A stretch of DNA of 48,651 nucleotides from Lachnospiraceae bacterium (GCA_024695665.1 JAILHT010000005.1:1-48651), one strand, 5' to 3'; shown: positions 1 to 8,691, counted from the first letter of the stretch. Notes: generated by a model not told the origin, from the letters alone. Numbers and translations are program-made.

Positions 1-1397
1 ATCCGATGGTCTCATTGATGCTCTTGTGGTGTATCAGCTTGATCGTATCTCCCGTGATGTGAAGGACTTCGCGAATATCTATTCCATCCTGGAAGAAAAG
101 AGCGTGATGTTCGTCTCGATCAAAGAGAATATCGATACCGCTACTCCGATCGGTAAAGCCATGATGTATGTGACCATGGTATTCGCCCAGATGGAGCGAG
201 AGACCATCGCCGCTCGTGTCACCGATAATATGATAGGCCTTGCGAAAAAAGGACTATGGACGGGAGGAAATCCGCCTTATGGGTACCGGAGGGAGCGCAT
301 CGAAGTGAATGGCAAGAAGCACTGCACCATCGTGCCGGTGCCTGAAGCTGCTGAGTATGTGCGTGGGATCTACGAGGAATTCCTCGAAGGAGGATACTCC
401 CTGCAGGGAATGGAGACGGAATTCAAACGCCAGGGAAGGAAGACAGTTAATGGAGCATTCTTCTCCACCACTCAACTACATAAGATCCTGACTATGCCGT
501 ACTGCGCTCCTGCGACTCCGGAAGTGTGGGATTATTACTCCGGCCTTGGATGCCAGATGGCAGATGAGCGCGACTCCTGGGATGGAAAATGCGGAGTGAT
601 GATCTACGGAAGATCTACAGAAAAGAATAAAAAGCATCAGATTCAGCCTCATACTGAATGGGTAGTCACTGAAGGAGTGCATGAGCCGTTCATTGATGCA
701 GATCTGTGGCTATCTGTTCAGGAGAGATTCCGGCAGAATACTTTCGAGAAGAAGAAGAAATATGATATACCGCTCCTGAAAGGTACGCTCCGGTGCGCCA
801 AGTGCGGAGGACTGATGCAGGTGGCTCGCAAGAAATTGGCGCATGGGAAGATCTGCTCTTCCTATTATTGCCTGAAGCGTATGAGGCAAGGACCCGAAGT
901 CTGCGATATGTCTATGATTAAATGCTCAAGGCTTGACGATAAGGTTCTGGAGATCTTCTCCGAGATCGAAGCGGATCCGTCCGTGATCCGGAAGTATTCC
1001 CAGGTGGATGAAGAGAAGAATGACGGTTCTGCTCTTCGGGATCTTGAACGGAAGGCATCGGTCATCCGCTCACGCATCGGGAGACTCACGGAGAGCCTCG
1101 CAGACGGCTCTTCTGCATCGAAGTATATAATTGCTCAGATAGAGAACGAAGACCTCTCTCTGGCGGCAGTAAACCGCGAGATCGAGATCCTGAAGATGGA
1201 AGAGAGAAGATCTGTGGCATCAGCCAGGACATCTGCAGACAGATCTGCGGAGATCTGCAGAATGATGAAGTCTCTGTCCGGATTATCTGCAGATGAAAAG
1301 AATGCTATAGTCAGGGAAGTGGTGCAGGAGTGTACCTGGGATGGGGAGACTCTTTTTTTAAGGCTCTAATCTTCACTATTTTATAATGTGGGGGTTC
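1..1397 (+). mobile_element. Right end of an integrative element carrying a large serine recombinase
   Basis: The left edge of the window is the terminal part of an integrated element; the rest lies to the left, outside the window. The boundary is placed at about 1396-1397 because the minus-strand cpaF reading frame matches its family up to the codons for RMRP and then becomes unrelated sequence. The two bases after the proline codon (minus-strand GA, at 1396-1397) fit both sides. Large serine recombinases of the TndX/TnpX group are known to cross over at a GA dinucleotide, so this is the likely core. The recombinase gene stops about 27 bp from the junction, the usual terminal position of such genes. 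The left boundary and cargo are not visible. Confidence 0.75.
2..1369 (+). CDS. Large serine recombinase, C-terminal part (start outside window)
   Basis: Site-specific integrase/excisionase of the large serine recombinase family (TndX/TnpX/phage-integrase type). The frame is open from base 2, so the start and the catalytic serine are beyond the left edge. The visible resolvase-domain tail includes VYQLDRISRD and the conserved ERETIAARV helix. It is followed by the Recombinase domain (about residues 75-190 of the visible part, beginning near GGNPPYGYRR), a zinc beta-ribbon (LRCAKCGG, then later cysteines in KICSSYYC and VCDM) and a C-terminal coiled coil. The ending VQECTWDGETLFLRL resembles normal family termini, so the 3' end is complete. 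It acts on DNA to integrate and excise the element it lies in; the insertion point is the adjacent cpaF. A partner excision factor is not visible. Confidence 0.93.
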   Translation, partial: SDGLIDALVVYQLDRISRDVKDFANIYSILEEKSVMFVSIKENIDTATPIGKAMMYVTMVFAQMERETIAARVTDNMIGLAKKGLWTGGNPPYGYRRERIEVNGKKHCTIVPVPEAAEYVRGIYEEFLEGGYSLQGMETEFKRQGRKTVNGAFFSTTQLHKILTMPYCAPATPEVWDYYSGLGCQMADERDSWDGKCGVMIYGRSTEKNKKHQIQPHTEWVVTEGVHEPFIDADLWLSVQERFRQNTFEKKKKYDIPLLKGTLRCAKCGGLMQVARKKLAHGKICSSYYCLKRMRQGPEVCDMSMIKCSRLDDKVLEIFSEIEADPSVIRKYSQVDEEKNDGSALRDLERKASVIRSRIGRLTESLADGSSASKYIIAQIENEDLSLAAVNREIEILKMEERRSVASARTSADRSAEICRMMKSLSGLSADEKNAIVREVVQECTWDGETLFLRL

Positions 1398-2195
1398 AGG
1401 GCGCATCCTTAAAGCCGTTCTTATCAGATCTCTTATTGTTATCTCACAAACGCCCTCTGTGGATGATGTCCTGCTCTCCAGGCTCACCAGATTCTCGACT
1501 TTCTTAAGCTGGAGTTCTGCCGAATCCTCGATTGTTACGACCCTTTCATCTTTTGGTATATATTCCGCCAGGGCATTCAAGAGGCTCGTCTTTCCTGTTC
1601 CGGTACCGCCCGATATAAATATGTTATATCCTGCTTTCACCAGCTTTTTTAGGAAGTCGTCAACCTCGTCTGAGAGAGTTTCAAATTCCTTAAGTTTCTG
1701 CATTGTCATGACTTCTTTGGGGAAGCGCCTTATAGATACTGCTGTCCCTCCCACAGACACAGGTGCCATAACAACATTCACTCTCGATCCGTCCCTTAAC
1801 CTTCCATCGGCTATCGGACTGGCAGCATTTACGGTGCGGTTGTTCATTCCTATCATCATCTGTGCAAATGCGTCCAACTCTTCCTCATCCTCAAAGGCCC
1901 CGTCAAACCTGTGCAAGCTTCCGGCTCTCTCATAAAAAATATCTCTTGGTCCATTTATCAGTATCTCCGTGACAGTGTCATCTTCAATAAGTTCCTCTAT
2001 CACGCCCATCCTTCTCAGACTGTTAAAAACATCAAACGTACACTGTTTACGTTCCTTAAAACTATCCCTTCCATAACTGACCACCTTCAGATACTCGTCC
2101 TCGATAAAGTGTTTTAGCTCCTCGTCATCCATATCCTCAATCAGGCCGACATTCTCAAGAATACTATCTCTTATAGCTTTCTTAGTGTTTGTCAC
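1396..2195 (-). pseudogene. cpaF: Tad/Flp pilus secretion ATPase CpaF (TadA), 3' end removed by element insertion
   Basis: Type II/IV secretion-family ATPase that powers Tad (Flp) pilus assembly at the inner membrane. Start is the GTG at 2195: it overlaps the upstream stop in a GTGA arrangement and has GGAGGAG seven bases upstream. The N-terminal domain and the P-loop GGTGTGKTSLLNAL (about residues 200-213) are intact, as is the RDLIRTALRMRP segment. In the family this is followed by a Walker B stretch of the type RIIVGEVRG, a HANS-like motif and the C-terminal helices; here the frame instead runs about 29 codons into the mobile element (to 1311). The product lacks Walker B and should be inactive. 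The missing 3' part is expected at the far end of the element. Confidence 0.85.
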
Positions 2196-3220
2196 AAGTT
2201 CTCCTCCACAATCATCTTTCCAAACTCCTCTTTTAACCAACCTCTTATGTTTGAATGAATAAGCGATGAGGGTTCGTTTCCCTGTCCACTCGGTACTTTG
2301 CCGACTTCACCGAGGTTTATCCTGTGTAATACTGTCTTTTTAGATCTTAATATGCTTTTTGTATCCTCCGACATCATATATTCCATGAAAGACTCCTCGG
2401 CAGATGTCTCACCGGCATAACCTGCGACCATCAAATACTCATCAAAGCAACCGTACAGATTTTTATAACCCTCCATGCAAAAGCCGTTCAATATGACAAT
2501 GTATCCGTATTTGCCCGTGTTCTCTATAAATCGCACCATATCAGCAATCTGATTTCCGTTGCACTCTGCCAAGCACTCAGGGTTTCTGACCGGAAGAATA
2601 TAGTCGAAACTCTTGTCCTTTCTTATCAACCGCTCAAGCTTTTGCTCCTTCTCCTTGTAACCTGCCTTTATATACTCCGTATACAAAAGCTCTCCTATAT
2701 CATCCGGGGCACTTTCATCCTCATTCGATGTCATTGCACTTCTGAGTCCGCTGAACTGGCTCAAATCCATGAGCAGAGTTTCCTTTTCTTCAGCCAAAAC
2801 ATCCGCCAGAGTATATGCCACTGCCAATTTCATTGCCTCCTCCGCGAAGCCTCCCACACCGGTCACTCTTGTCTTTTCTCCTCCCACAGACACCGTCCCA
2901 TCACGGTCTTCCTCGGTTTCAGCCAACAGGCTGTTCAATATAAAATCCGCCGGATTGTATCTGAATACTCTTTGATACTTCATATACTCTTCGGGAATAG
3001 CCCCCTCGTGAATGATGATCGTCTTCTTTTTTTTGCATGTTTCAGCTGCGAAAAACGTTGTTGCAGCCACAATATTTGCCTTTTCTATCTCCTCTTCTCC
3101 CGCAGGTTCACTCATACATATCAACTCTATCCTGCCCTTGTAATGCTTCTTTGCGTATATCGCAAGCTTCAATGAAAACTCCTCGTTCTCATCCAGCCAA
3201 AGTATTCTCTGTCCGCTCAT
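2192..3220 (-). CDS. TadZ/CpaE-like pilus assembly protein with degenerate P-loop
   Basis: A 342-residue protein directly upstream of, and overlapping, cpaF; the position and fold order fit TadZ/CpaE, the MinD/ArsA-superfamily protein that localises Tad pilus assembly. It has an N-terminal receiver-like region (RILWLDENEEF at the start) and a second half beginning VTGVGGFAEEAMKLAVAYTLA (about residue 118). There the deviant Walker A lysines and GK[ST] are missing, so nucleotide hydrolysis is doubtful. The hydrophobic strand ETLLMDLSQFSGL follows as in MinD-like proteins. The ATG at 3220 follows GGAGAGG and overlaps the stop of a tiny upstream ORF. Family assignment rests on context and remote similarity. 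Confidence 0.7.
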   Translation of the reverse strand: MSGQRILWLDENEEFSLKLAIYAKKHYKGRIELICMSEPAGEEEIEKANIVAATTFFAAETCKKKKTIIIHEGAIPEEYMKYQRVFRYNPADFILNSLLAETEEDRDGTVSVGGEKTRVTGVGGFAEEAMKLAVAYTLADVLAEEKETLLMDLSQFSGLRSAMTSNEDESAPDDIGELLYTEYIKAGYKEKEQKLERLIRKDKSFDYILPVRNPECLAECNGNQIADMVRFIENTGKYGYIVILNGFCMEGYKNLYGCFDEYLMVAGYAGETSAEESFMEYMMSEDTKSILRSKKTVLHRINLGEVGKVPSGQGNEPSSLIHSNIRGWLKEEFGKMIVEENL

Positions 3221-3309
3221 ATAAATATCCTCTCCTTCACAAGGTAGAGAATGTATCCTAAAAGCAGGAAAACCGCAAAAGGCAGTCCGGAAGTTCCTTT
3301 ACTGGTCAA
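3217..3309 (-). CDS. Putative 30-residue hydrophobic membrane peptide coupled to tadZ-like gene
   Basis: A short reading frame starting with TTG, preceded by GGAGGAAGCAAGGAG, and ending in an ATATGA overlap with the ATG of the TadZ-like gene. The predicted peptide has one hydrophobic segment (LPFAVFLLLGYILYLV) flanked by Lys/Arg on the C-terminal side, so it would be a single-pass membrane peptide. An in-frame stop lies just upstream of the ribosome site, so this is not the tail of a longer gene. Strong ribosome site, coupling and composition argue for a real gene; the TTG start and absence of a recognised family argue for caution. It could alternatively act as a leader that couples translation of the pilus genes. 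Confidence 0.45.
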   Translation of the reverse strand: MTSKGTSGLPFAVFLLLGYILYLVKERIFI

Positions 3310-3324
3310 CTCCTTGCTTCCTCC

Positions 3325-3439
3325 CTATCACTATTTATTTGTTTTTGGTAATTGCAAAAGATATAAGAACTATTTAGATCGTTATGTTTTTGAATTGGGT
3401 GATTTGGATTATATGATTGAAAAAACGAGAAGTAAATAG
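3325..3439 (+). pseudogene. Possible 3' fragment of an unidentified protein (gene remnant)
   Basis: An AT-rich open stretch on the plus strand encodes a plausible C-terminal tail (for example RYKNYLDRYVFELGDLDYM) ending in TAG at 3437-3439. It has no ribosome site or start of its own, because upstream it runs into the opposite-strand tad genes. It is followed by a pair of inverted AGAGACAG sequences. The picture fits the decayed end of a transposase-like gene with a terminal repeat, but the family was not recognised. Chance open frame is the main alternative. Confidence 0.2.
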
Positions 3440-3506
3440 CTTTTTCCAAGTTTGTGTACTTTTGTTTATCTATACGAAATTTCCACGGAAAAAAATAGAC
3501 AAAAAC

Positions 3507-3577
3507 AGAGACAGCCTTATGAAATCAAGGTTTTGTCATGTCAAATACCCTTCAAACAAATCATAAAAACTGTCTCT
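3507..3577. repeat. Inverted AGAGACAG repeat with flanking A/T runs; bidirectional terminator or IS relic
   Basis: AGAGACAG (3507-3514) pairs with CTGTCTCT (3570-3577), enclosing about 55 bases that contain a small CCTT/AAGG hairpin. Each arm is followed by a T-tract on its outgoing strand (TTTTTT on plus, GTTTTTG on minus), so it could end transcription of fliS from the right or of whatever runs from the left. The arm sequence also resembles the terminal repeats of some Firmicute insertion sequences, and a gene-tail fragment sits just to its left. The interval 3440-3633 holds no convincing gene. Confidence 0.4.
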
Positions 3578-3633
3578 TTTTTATTATGTGTTGTGTAAAA
3601 TCACAATGAATTTGAACTTAAAATCCGGCCGAG

Positions 3634-4110
3634 TTAAACCAAAAATCCTCTGCCACCGTTTGTTATGTCGCTACTCTCGTTTAATGTTCCTTTTCCGTAG
3701 GTCATTCCTGCGTATACATTCTGAGCATTTTTCATAACCGGCTCCGAATCATCTTTTTTTGCGACCTCCTCGAATGCCTCTCTTAAAGGCCTTATGATCT
3801 CCTCGACCGCTTTCACTTCTTCGATTGAACTTTTTGCCACCGCCAGTGCAAGCTCTTTCCTGCAAAAATGATATTCGCTGTACAGTCTGTTTGCCAGCTC
3901 ATATTTGAAATCCAGTGTCTGCATGAGGTTCAAAATACATGCATCCGCCTTTTTTACTGCTACTTTGAAGGCTTCAGAGTCATTTTTTCCTTTTGCATCG
4001 TATGCGTCTTTAAAATATTCAGACATTATGTCAAATACAATAACCGTAAGCCCCGTTCGGTTTTCACCGGATATTCTCCTCGTAAAATCGCCTATTTTCT
4101 CACTGTTCAT
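3634..4110 (-). CDS. fliS: FliS-like flagellin export chaperone
   Basis: A 158-residue, mostly helical acidic protein 12 bp downstream of flagellin, the standard place of the FliS chaperone that binds the C-terminal helix of newly made flagellin in the cytosol and prevents premature polymerisation. It begins MNSEKIGDFTRRIS and keeps a FliS-like spacing of helices (around residues 20-120). The sequence is divergent, and the C-terminal 30 residues are Gly/Asn-rich and probably disordered. The start is supported by GAGGTAGAG upstream. It is almost certainly co-transcribed with flagellin from the sigma-28-type promoter. Identity is inferred from position plus size and helix pattern rather than a strong motif. 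Confidence 0.7.
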   Translation of the reverse strand: MNSEKIGDFTRRISGENRTGLTVIVFDIMSEYFKDAYDAKGKNDSEAFKVAVKKADACILNLMQTLDFKYELANRLYSEYHFCRKELALAVAKSSIEEVKAVEEIIRPLREAFEEVAKKDDSEPVMKNAQNVYAGMTYGKGTLNESSDITNGGRGFLV

Positions 4111-4122
4111 ATGTCTCTACCT

Positions 4123-5550
4123 CTACTGTAACAATGACAAAACCGTCTGTGGCAACTCATTTGCCTGTGTCAATACCGATATTGCAGACTGGTCAAGAAC
4201 TGTATACTTTGTGTACTCTGTCATCTCTTTTGCCATGTCAACATCAGCGATTCTTGAAAGTGCTGCAGTCATATCCTCAGAAGTCTGGGACAAACTCTCA
4301 GATGCATAGTCAAGTCTGTTCTCATAAGCACCGATCTTCGATCTTATGCTGTTTACTCTTGCGAGTGCATCATCAAGCTTTGATATAGCCTCTCCGCCAC
4401 CTTCGAGTTTAACAACATTTATATCATCTATATAGAGGCTTGTAGTTGTAACTTCAGGTATTCTTACGTCTATTGTCTGATGCTCGTTTGCACCTATCTG
4501 AAGTGTCATTGTTCCGATGTCTGTCACATCCAATGTAACCTCCGCCGAACCGTTATTTGTAATCTCTTCCAAGCATTCGTCGCTAAGCTTAAACGAGAGT
4601 TCAAATCCCTTTGAGTCAGTTACGGTTACCTTGTATCCGTCAACGTTTGCTGTTGCTGTCGAACTAAAATTCGATCCCGTATCATGGATACTTACCTCTC
4701 CTGTGGACCCGTAATTTGTGACGGTTCCGTCTGTCAATCCGTCAAATCCGAGCAGTGTTGCAAGTGTGTCATTGTCTATAGCAATTGTAAGTCCTACATC
4801 CGCTCCCGCATCTTCGGTTGCAAGTTCCAATCCGTTATAAGTTGTTGTATCAGTTCCGTAATTTGTAACTTCAACTCCTGCAAGTTCAGCTGCCTCTCTT
4901 ATTTTTTCAAATACCTCCTCAGCAGTATCGCCTTCCTCTATCGAAGCTTCAACCCCGTTTATGGATATTGTTCCGGTCTGTGTGGAATCTATAGTTCCAC
5001 TGAATGTGGTGGCGCTTGTACTGTATGTTGCAGGTTCTGATGCCGAATTTACCGTAATTGTATAAGTCGCCGGTTCAACTGCATCCGAGGTGTATATTCT
5101 CTCTGCATACTCTGAGTAAACTCTTACATCCGAAGTCCCGTCAAGGAGGGTTTTTGTGTTGTACTCTGTGTCTCTTGATATACGATTCACTTCCTCAAGC
5201 AGCTGGTCTATCTCAGCCTGTATAGCCTTCTTATCGGAAGGTGTAGATGTGTCGGAAGCGGCCTGAACTGCAAGTTCTCTCATTCTCTGTATTATGGATG
5301 TTGTCTCGCCGAGAGCACCGTCGGCTATCTCGAGAAGGCTCTGTCCGTTCTGTGCATTCTGTGAAGCCATATCAAGGCCGTCGATCTGAGCACTTATCTT
5401 ATTTGATATTGCCATTCCCGAAGGATCGTCTTTCGCATGGTTAATCTTAAGCCCCGAGGAAAGTCTCTCCATTGAATCCGAGAGATTGTTCTCTGTTCTA
5501 AGTAACTGTGCGTTTGTTATTGTTGCTGACATATTGTGATTTATCTTCAT
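4123..5550 (-). CDS. Flagellin
   Basis: Structural subunit of the flagellar filament, exported by the flagellar type III system. The N-terminal D0/D1 domain (MKINHNMSATITNAQLLRT, then DPSGMAISNKISAQI) and the C-terminal D1/D0 (IGAYENRLDYASESL through ELPQTVLSLLQ) match the family. The middle (about residues 140-390) is a Thr/Ser/Asp-rich variable region with a flagellin-IN-like repeat, giving 475 residues in all. The segment QRMRELAVQAAS (about residues 87-98) is close to the TLR5-binding stretch of activating flagellins (QRVRELAVQ in Salmonella). The ribosome site is AAAGGGG, seven bases before the ATG. It is followed by fliS in the same transcript. Filament assembly and host recognition are established for the family, not shown here. 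Confidence 0.97.
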   Translation of the reverse strand: MKINHNMSATITNAQLLRTENNLSDSMERLSSGLKINHAKDDPSGMAISNKISAQIDGLDMASQNAQNGQSLLEIADGALGETTSIIQRMRELAVQAASDTSTPSDKKAIQAEIDQLLEEVNRISRDTEYNTKTLLDGTSDVRVYSEYAERIYTSDAVEPATYTITVNSASEPATYSTSATTFSGTIDSTQTGTISINGVEASIEEGDTAEEVFEKIREAAELAGVEVTNYGTDTTTYNGLELATEDAGADVGLTIAIDNDTLATLLGFDGLTDGTVTNYGSTGEVSIHDTGSNFSSTATANVDGYKVTVTDSKGFELSFKLSDECLEEITNNGSAEVTLDVTDIGTMTLQIGANEHQTIDVRIPEVTTTSLYIDDINVVKLEGGGEAISKLDDALARVNSIRSKIGAYENRLDYASESLSQTSEDMTAALSRIADVDMAKEMTEYTKYTVLDQSAISVLTQANELPQTVLSLLQ

Positions 5551-5638
5551 GTTTTTCCCCTTTATCAGTCTTTAATGTTGAATTTTTACTCTTTAGTATG
5601 TTCTTTTGTTACTTTCTGCTTTTTAATCCCTGTTAAAA

Positions 5639-5665
5639 ATATCGGTTTACAGCCGCAATTTCTTA
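5639..5665 (-). promoter_or_regulatory. Sigma-28 (FliA/SigD)-type promoter of flagellin
   Basis: On the minus strand TAAGAAAT (5658-5665), an 11-base spacer and ACCGATAT (5639-5646) match the sigma-28 consensus TAAAGTTT-N11-GCCGATAA in both elements and exact spacing. The -35 lies inside the last codons of the upstream repeat-protein gene. About 88 bases separate the -10 from the flagellin ATG. Flagellin is a known late, sigma-28-dependent gene. Confidence 0.7.
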
Positions 5666-8600
5666 ATGGATTCCATTATATCTTTGGCTATCGAATACAA
5701 CTTTCTCGTCGAAACCGTGCTTTCGTCCTCCGTACTCTCATCTGCCGTATCTTCCCCTGATCTCACCTCGCTCAGCCTTGCAAACATCTTTGTGAGATCT
5801 AGTTTTTCACTGTGAGTAAAACTCATATTCATATCTTCGAACAATCCGCTCGCCTCGACTGCTGCAACGGTATCCTCATTGTCAGATGCAAAAAGTCCTG
5901 TGAGCGTATCGTCATTAACCTGTGCCGAGATTGCAACCTTTCCAAGCGATGCCGTCTCAAACATAATGTCTATAAAACTTTTTTTTGACTTTCCGTGAAC
6001 GAGTTTTAACGTCATTCCCGTCATCTCATCCCCTACCATAACCGGTATCGTGTAAGTCTCGTTTTTTGCCATCTCATTTGCAATTGAGAATCCACACTGC
6101 ATCATTTTCAGCTGCCTTATATCAAGCTCAGAGACGTTTTCCGCCGACGGAAGCAGATTGTCCATGGCATGTTCGGCTCTCTCCGCTAACGTGTTCTGCG
6201 CCTCCGCCATCTCCTCCGGCGTCTTTAACGACTCGGAGAACTTCTCCAGTATTCCTTCTTTTATCTCATCAAAATCCACATCTTTGTATGAGAATTCCTC
6301 CTCATACTCAAACAACCTGTTGAATATGGTATTTCTCTTTGTCACAAGCGCATTCATTGCCAGCACGTTGTTTACATTGTTTGTTATTCCAAAATTGTCC
6401 AGCAATCTGTAGATATCTGTCTCTGTATTTTTCGCAGCCTCAAGGTCTGCTTTATAATTTTGAAGTTCATAATCGGCATATTCGTCACTCTCCGAAATCA
6501 CAGCCTCATCTGTCTTTGCTTCCCTTACAGCCTGCTTCATCTGCTCAAATGTAAACTCGTTTATATCGCCGTGTTCCGTCATCTCCTTCAAAACCTGCGG
6601 CGAGATGTTCTCCGAGATGTCCTTTAATACATTCATCCGGTATGCCGTCTGTATCTGGGTATCTATCGCATTGTCCGTCGTCACATTCACTCCGCCGAAG
6701 TCGTCATCCACCGTTACATCCATCTGAGCTTTTTTCTCACTTCTCATCGCTGACAAAAGATTTGAAAACGAGAGTTCCCTGCCGGATTCAACCAGCGCTC
6801 CGATGACAGATCCATCGCTTTGTGTGACCTGTTCTATCAGCCTAAATATACCGATAAAGCTCTGTTTTTCGCTCTCTGTTATCTCCCCGTTATGATCGAG
6901 TTTGTAAAGAAAACTGCTGAATCTCTCGTTTGAGTCGTCAGCTATCTCACCCTTTATCTCTTCCGCCTTTGCGTTAAGCTCTGTGAGGTTCATATCCAGC
7001 GGATTTTCTCCCTGTTTTATCATCTCTCTTACGACCGCCGGTGTCATGTTTGAAAATGTCCTCTGTACCGTCTCGTCGGCCGCTTTCATGGTAAATATAT
7101 TCTCTTCCGTTATCTCTATCGAATTGTATCCGAGTATCCTCACTGCTCTCTCATTAGCTTCGGTTGCCTCAAGTCCCATATCTTTAATAATGTCGTCCAC
7201 ATTTCGAAACGCCATCTTTATGTTGTCCCCAAGATCCGGTCTGACTTCCGTCATAAGTGTTTCATAGCTTTGATTTGCCTTTTCGAACTGTACGGACATC
7301 TCACGTCCGGCATCCCTTATATCAAGTATTGTAGATACATCGACATTCTGTACTCCGAGCACATACATCGGTGTGCTCTTTACTTCTTCAACACCGGCAA
7401 TCGTCTCGTTGTAAAGGGCTGTCTTTGCTTCTATATCAGTGATCTCACTCTCCCCAAAAAGAGCTCTATAATAATCACTTTCCTGTTTTTTAAGATTTTC
7501 CACGGTCTTTGCGAGTTCATCGGTCTCGATGTGCACCCCTTTTTTGAGCAGTCCGAGATTTGCCTCCTCGCTCATCAAAAGCCTTGTCTCCTCGAGAACT
7601 CTCTTTGCCTTTATAAAGCTTGCATCCTTGGAATCCACAATCTGAGCGGTTTTTGCACTGTCGTAAGTTCCGCTTTCTATGACATTTTTTGCAGCTTTTA
7701 TATTTTCCGGAGTGATTGCCATATCCTCACTCACAAGATAAGCAAGCTCCGTATCTGTTGCAGCGGCAACGTTTTCTGTCACATCTTTAGCTACCGCTTT
7801 TATATCATAGCCTTCTATCAGCATGGTATCCTTTGGATTTTCCCCGAGCGCCATTGTTTTTGCCATCATTTGTGCAAACTCTCCACTATCCTTTGGAAGA
7901 GTCATGTTTTCAAGATCATAGACATAATTTATGTTTTTCGGAGTGATCTCAAGGTCGTTATTGATAAGAAATTCCGTAACCGCAAAACTCTCATCGCTGA
8001 CAGCTTTTCCACTTTCGACAATCACCTTTTCAACCTGATTCTTAAGTGATTCGTCCTGCGCTATATCTATTTTTGCATTGGAAAAATCCGACGATTTCAC
8101 AACAGAATGTTCTGCCATATAGATGTTGTGAACTGTCGGTTTTAGATCGTTTTTTATAAGATATGTAACGGTCTCGCGATCGGGTGCCTCTATCTGATCG
8201 GCCTCGCTCAATGCCTGCTTTACTGCCGTTGCCATGATTTCGCTTCCGGCCGCCTGCTCTATCGCATCGGAAGAAACCTCCGCCATACCGAGGTCTTTGC
8301 CCGCCGCTACCATTTTTGCCTGTATTTTTTCGACTACAGTGGTCATATCCCTGCTGTCAAAATCGCTGATGGAGATTTTTTCATCACCTAAGGCTTTTAT
8401 CTCTTCATCCCCGGCCTGCTCAGCCAGAATGACCATACTTCTTTTTCTGTCCTCCGCAGAAAACATTCCGCTAGTCTCATCTAGATACTCATTTGCCTCT
8501 CTGAGTGAATCCGGCTTGTCATAGCCCGATTTTTTAGCCTCTTCCGCAGATTTTATTTCCCATTCGTTTTTGTCAGATGTTACTTTTTTTCCGTAATCGG

Positions 8601-8676
8601 AAACAATGTTTCCCTCGAATTTTACGTCTTCACCGTTTGCCAAGTTCTGCCCGATAGAAATTCCGCTTACCTGCAT
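5647..8676 (-). CDS. DUF6240-type repeat protein of the Lachnospiraceae flagellar region
   Basis: A 1009-residue acidic, Glu/Ala/Lys-rich helical protein without signal peptide, membrane segment or cysteine-rich motif. It appears to match the DUF6240 family found beside flagellar genes in Lachnospiraceae; function is unknown, and a FliK-like or scaffold role is only conjecture. A helical unit recurs with the signature L.xxDLxITPxNI: KNDLKPTVHNI, NNDLEITPKNI, SEDMAITPENI and YNSIEITEENI, roughly every 70-200 residues. The last quarter (about residues 860-950) is less repetitive and resembles the C-terminal domain of hook-length proteins in composition. The start was set at ATG 8676 because GGAGA lies eight bases upstream; an in-frame TTG six codons earlier lacks a ribosome site. 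Flagellin follows after 96 bp with its own promoter. Confidence 0.8.
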   Translation of the reverse strand: MQVSGISIGQNLANGEDVKFEGNIVSDYGKKVTSDKNEWEIKSAEEAKKSGYDKPDSLREANEYLDETSGMFSAEDRKRSMVILAEQAGDEEIKALGDEKISISDFDSRDMTTVVEKIQAKMVAAGKDLGMAEVSSDAIEQAAGSEIMATAVKQALSEADQIEAPDRETVTYLIKNDLKPTVHNIYMAEHSVVKSSDFSNAKIDIAQDESLKNQVEKVIVESGKAVSDESFAVTEFLINNDLEITPKNINYVYDLENMTLPKDSGEFAQMMAKTMALGENPKDTMLIEGYDIKAVAKDVTENVAAATDTELAYLVSEDMAITPENIKAAKNVIESGTYDSAKTAQIVDSKDASFIKAKRVLEETRLLMSEEANLGLLKKGVHIETDELAKTVENLKKQESDYYRALFGESEITDIEAKTALYNETIAGVEEVKSTPMYVLGVQNVDVSTILDIRDAGREMSVQFEKANQSYETLMTEVRPDLGDNIKMAFRNVDDIIKDMGLEATEANERAVRILGYNSIEITEENIFTMKAADETVQRTFSNMTPAVVREMIKQGENPLDMNLTELNAKAEEIKGEIADDSNERFSSFLYKLDHNGEITESEKQSFIGIFRLIEQVTQSDGSVIGALVESGRELSFSNLLSAMRSEKKAQMDVTVDDDFGGVNVTTDNAIDTQIQTAYRMNVLKDISENISPQVLKEMTEHGDINEFTFEQMKQAVREAKTDEAVISESDEYADYELQNYKADLEAAKNTETDIYRLLDNFGITNNVNNVLAMNALVTKRNTIFNRLFEYEEEFSYKDVDFDEIKEGILEKFSESLKTPEEMAEAQNTLAERAEHAMDNLLPSAENVSELDIRQLKMMQCGFSIANEMAKNETYTIPVMVGDEMTGMTLKLVHGKSKKSFIDIMFETASLGKVAISAQVNDDTLTGLFASDNEDTVAAVEASGLFEDMNMSFTHSEKLDLTKMFARLSEVRSGEDTADESTEDESTVSTRKLYSIAKDIMESIKKLRL

Positions 8677-8691
8677 TACGTGTCTCCGCAA

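Noticed and set aside
4123..5550. Plus-strand open frames inside flagellin and other minus-strand genes
   Set aside because: They lack ribosome sites and family similarity; codon structure and conserved motifs are on the minus strand.
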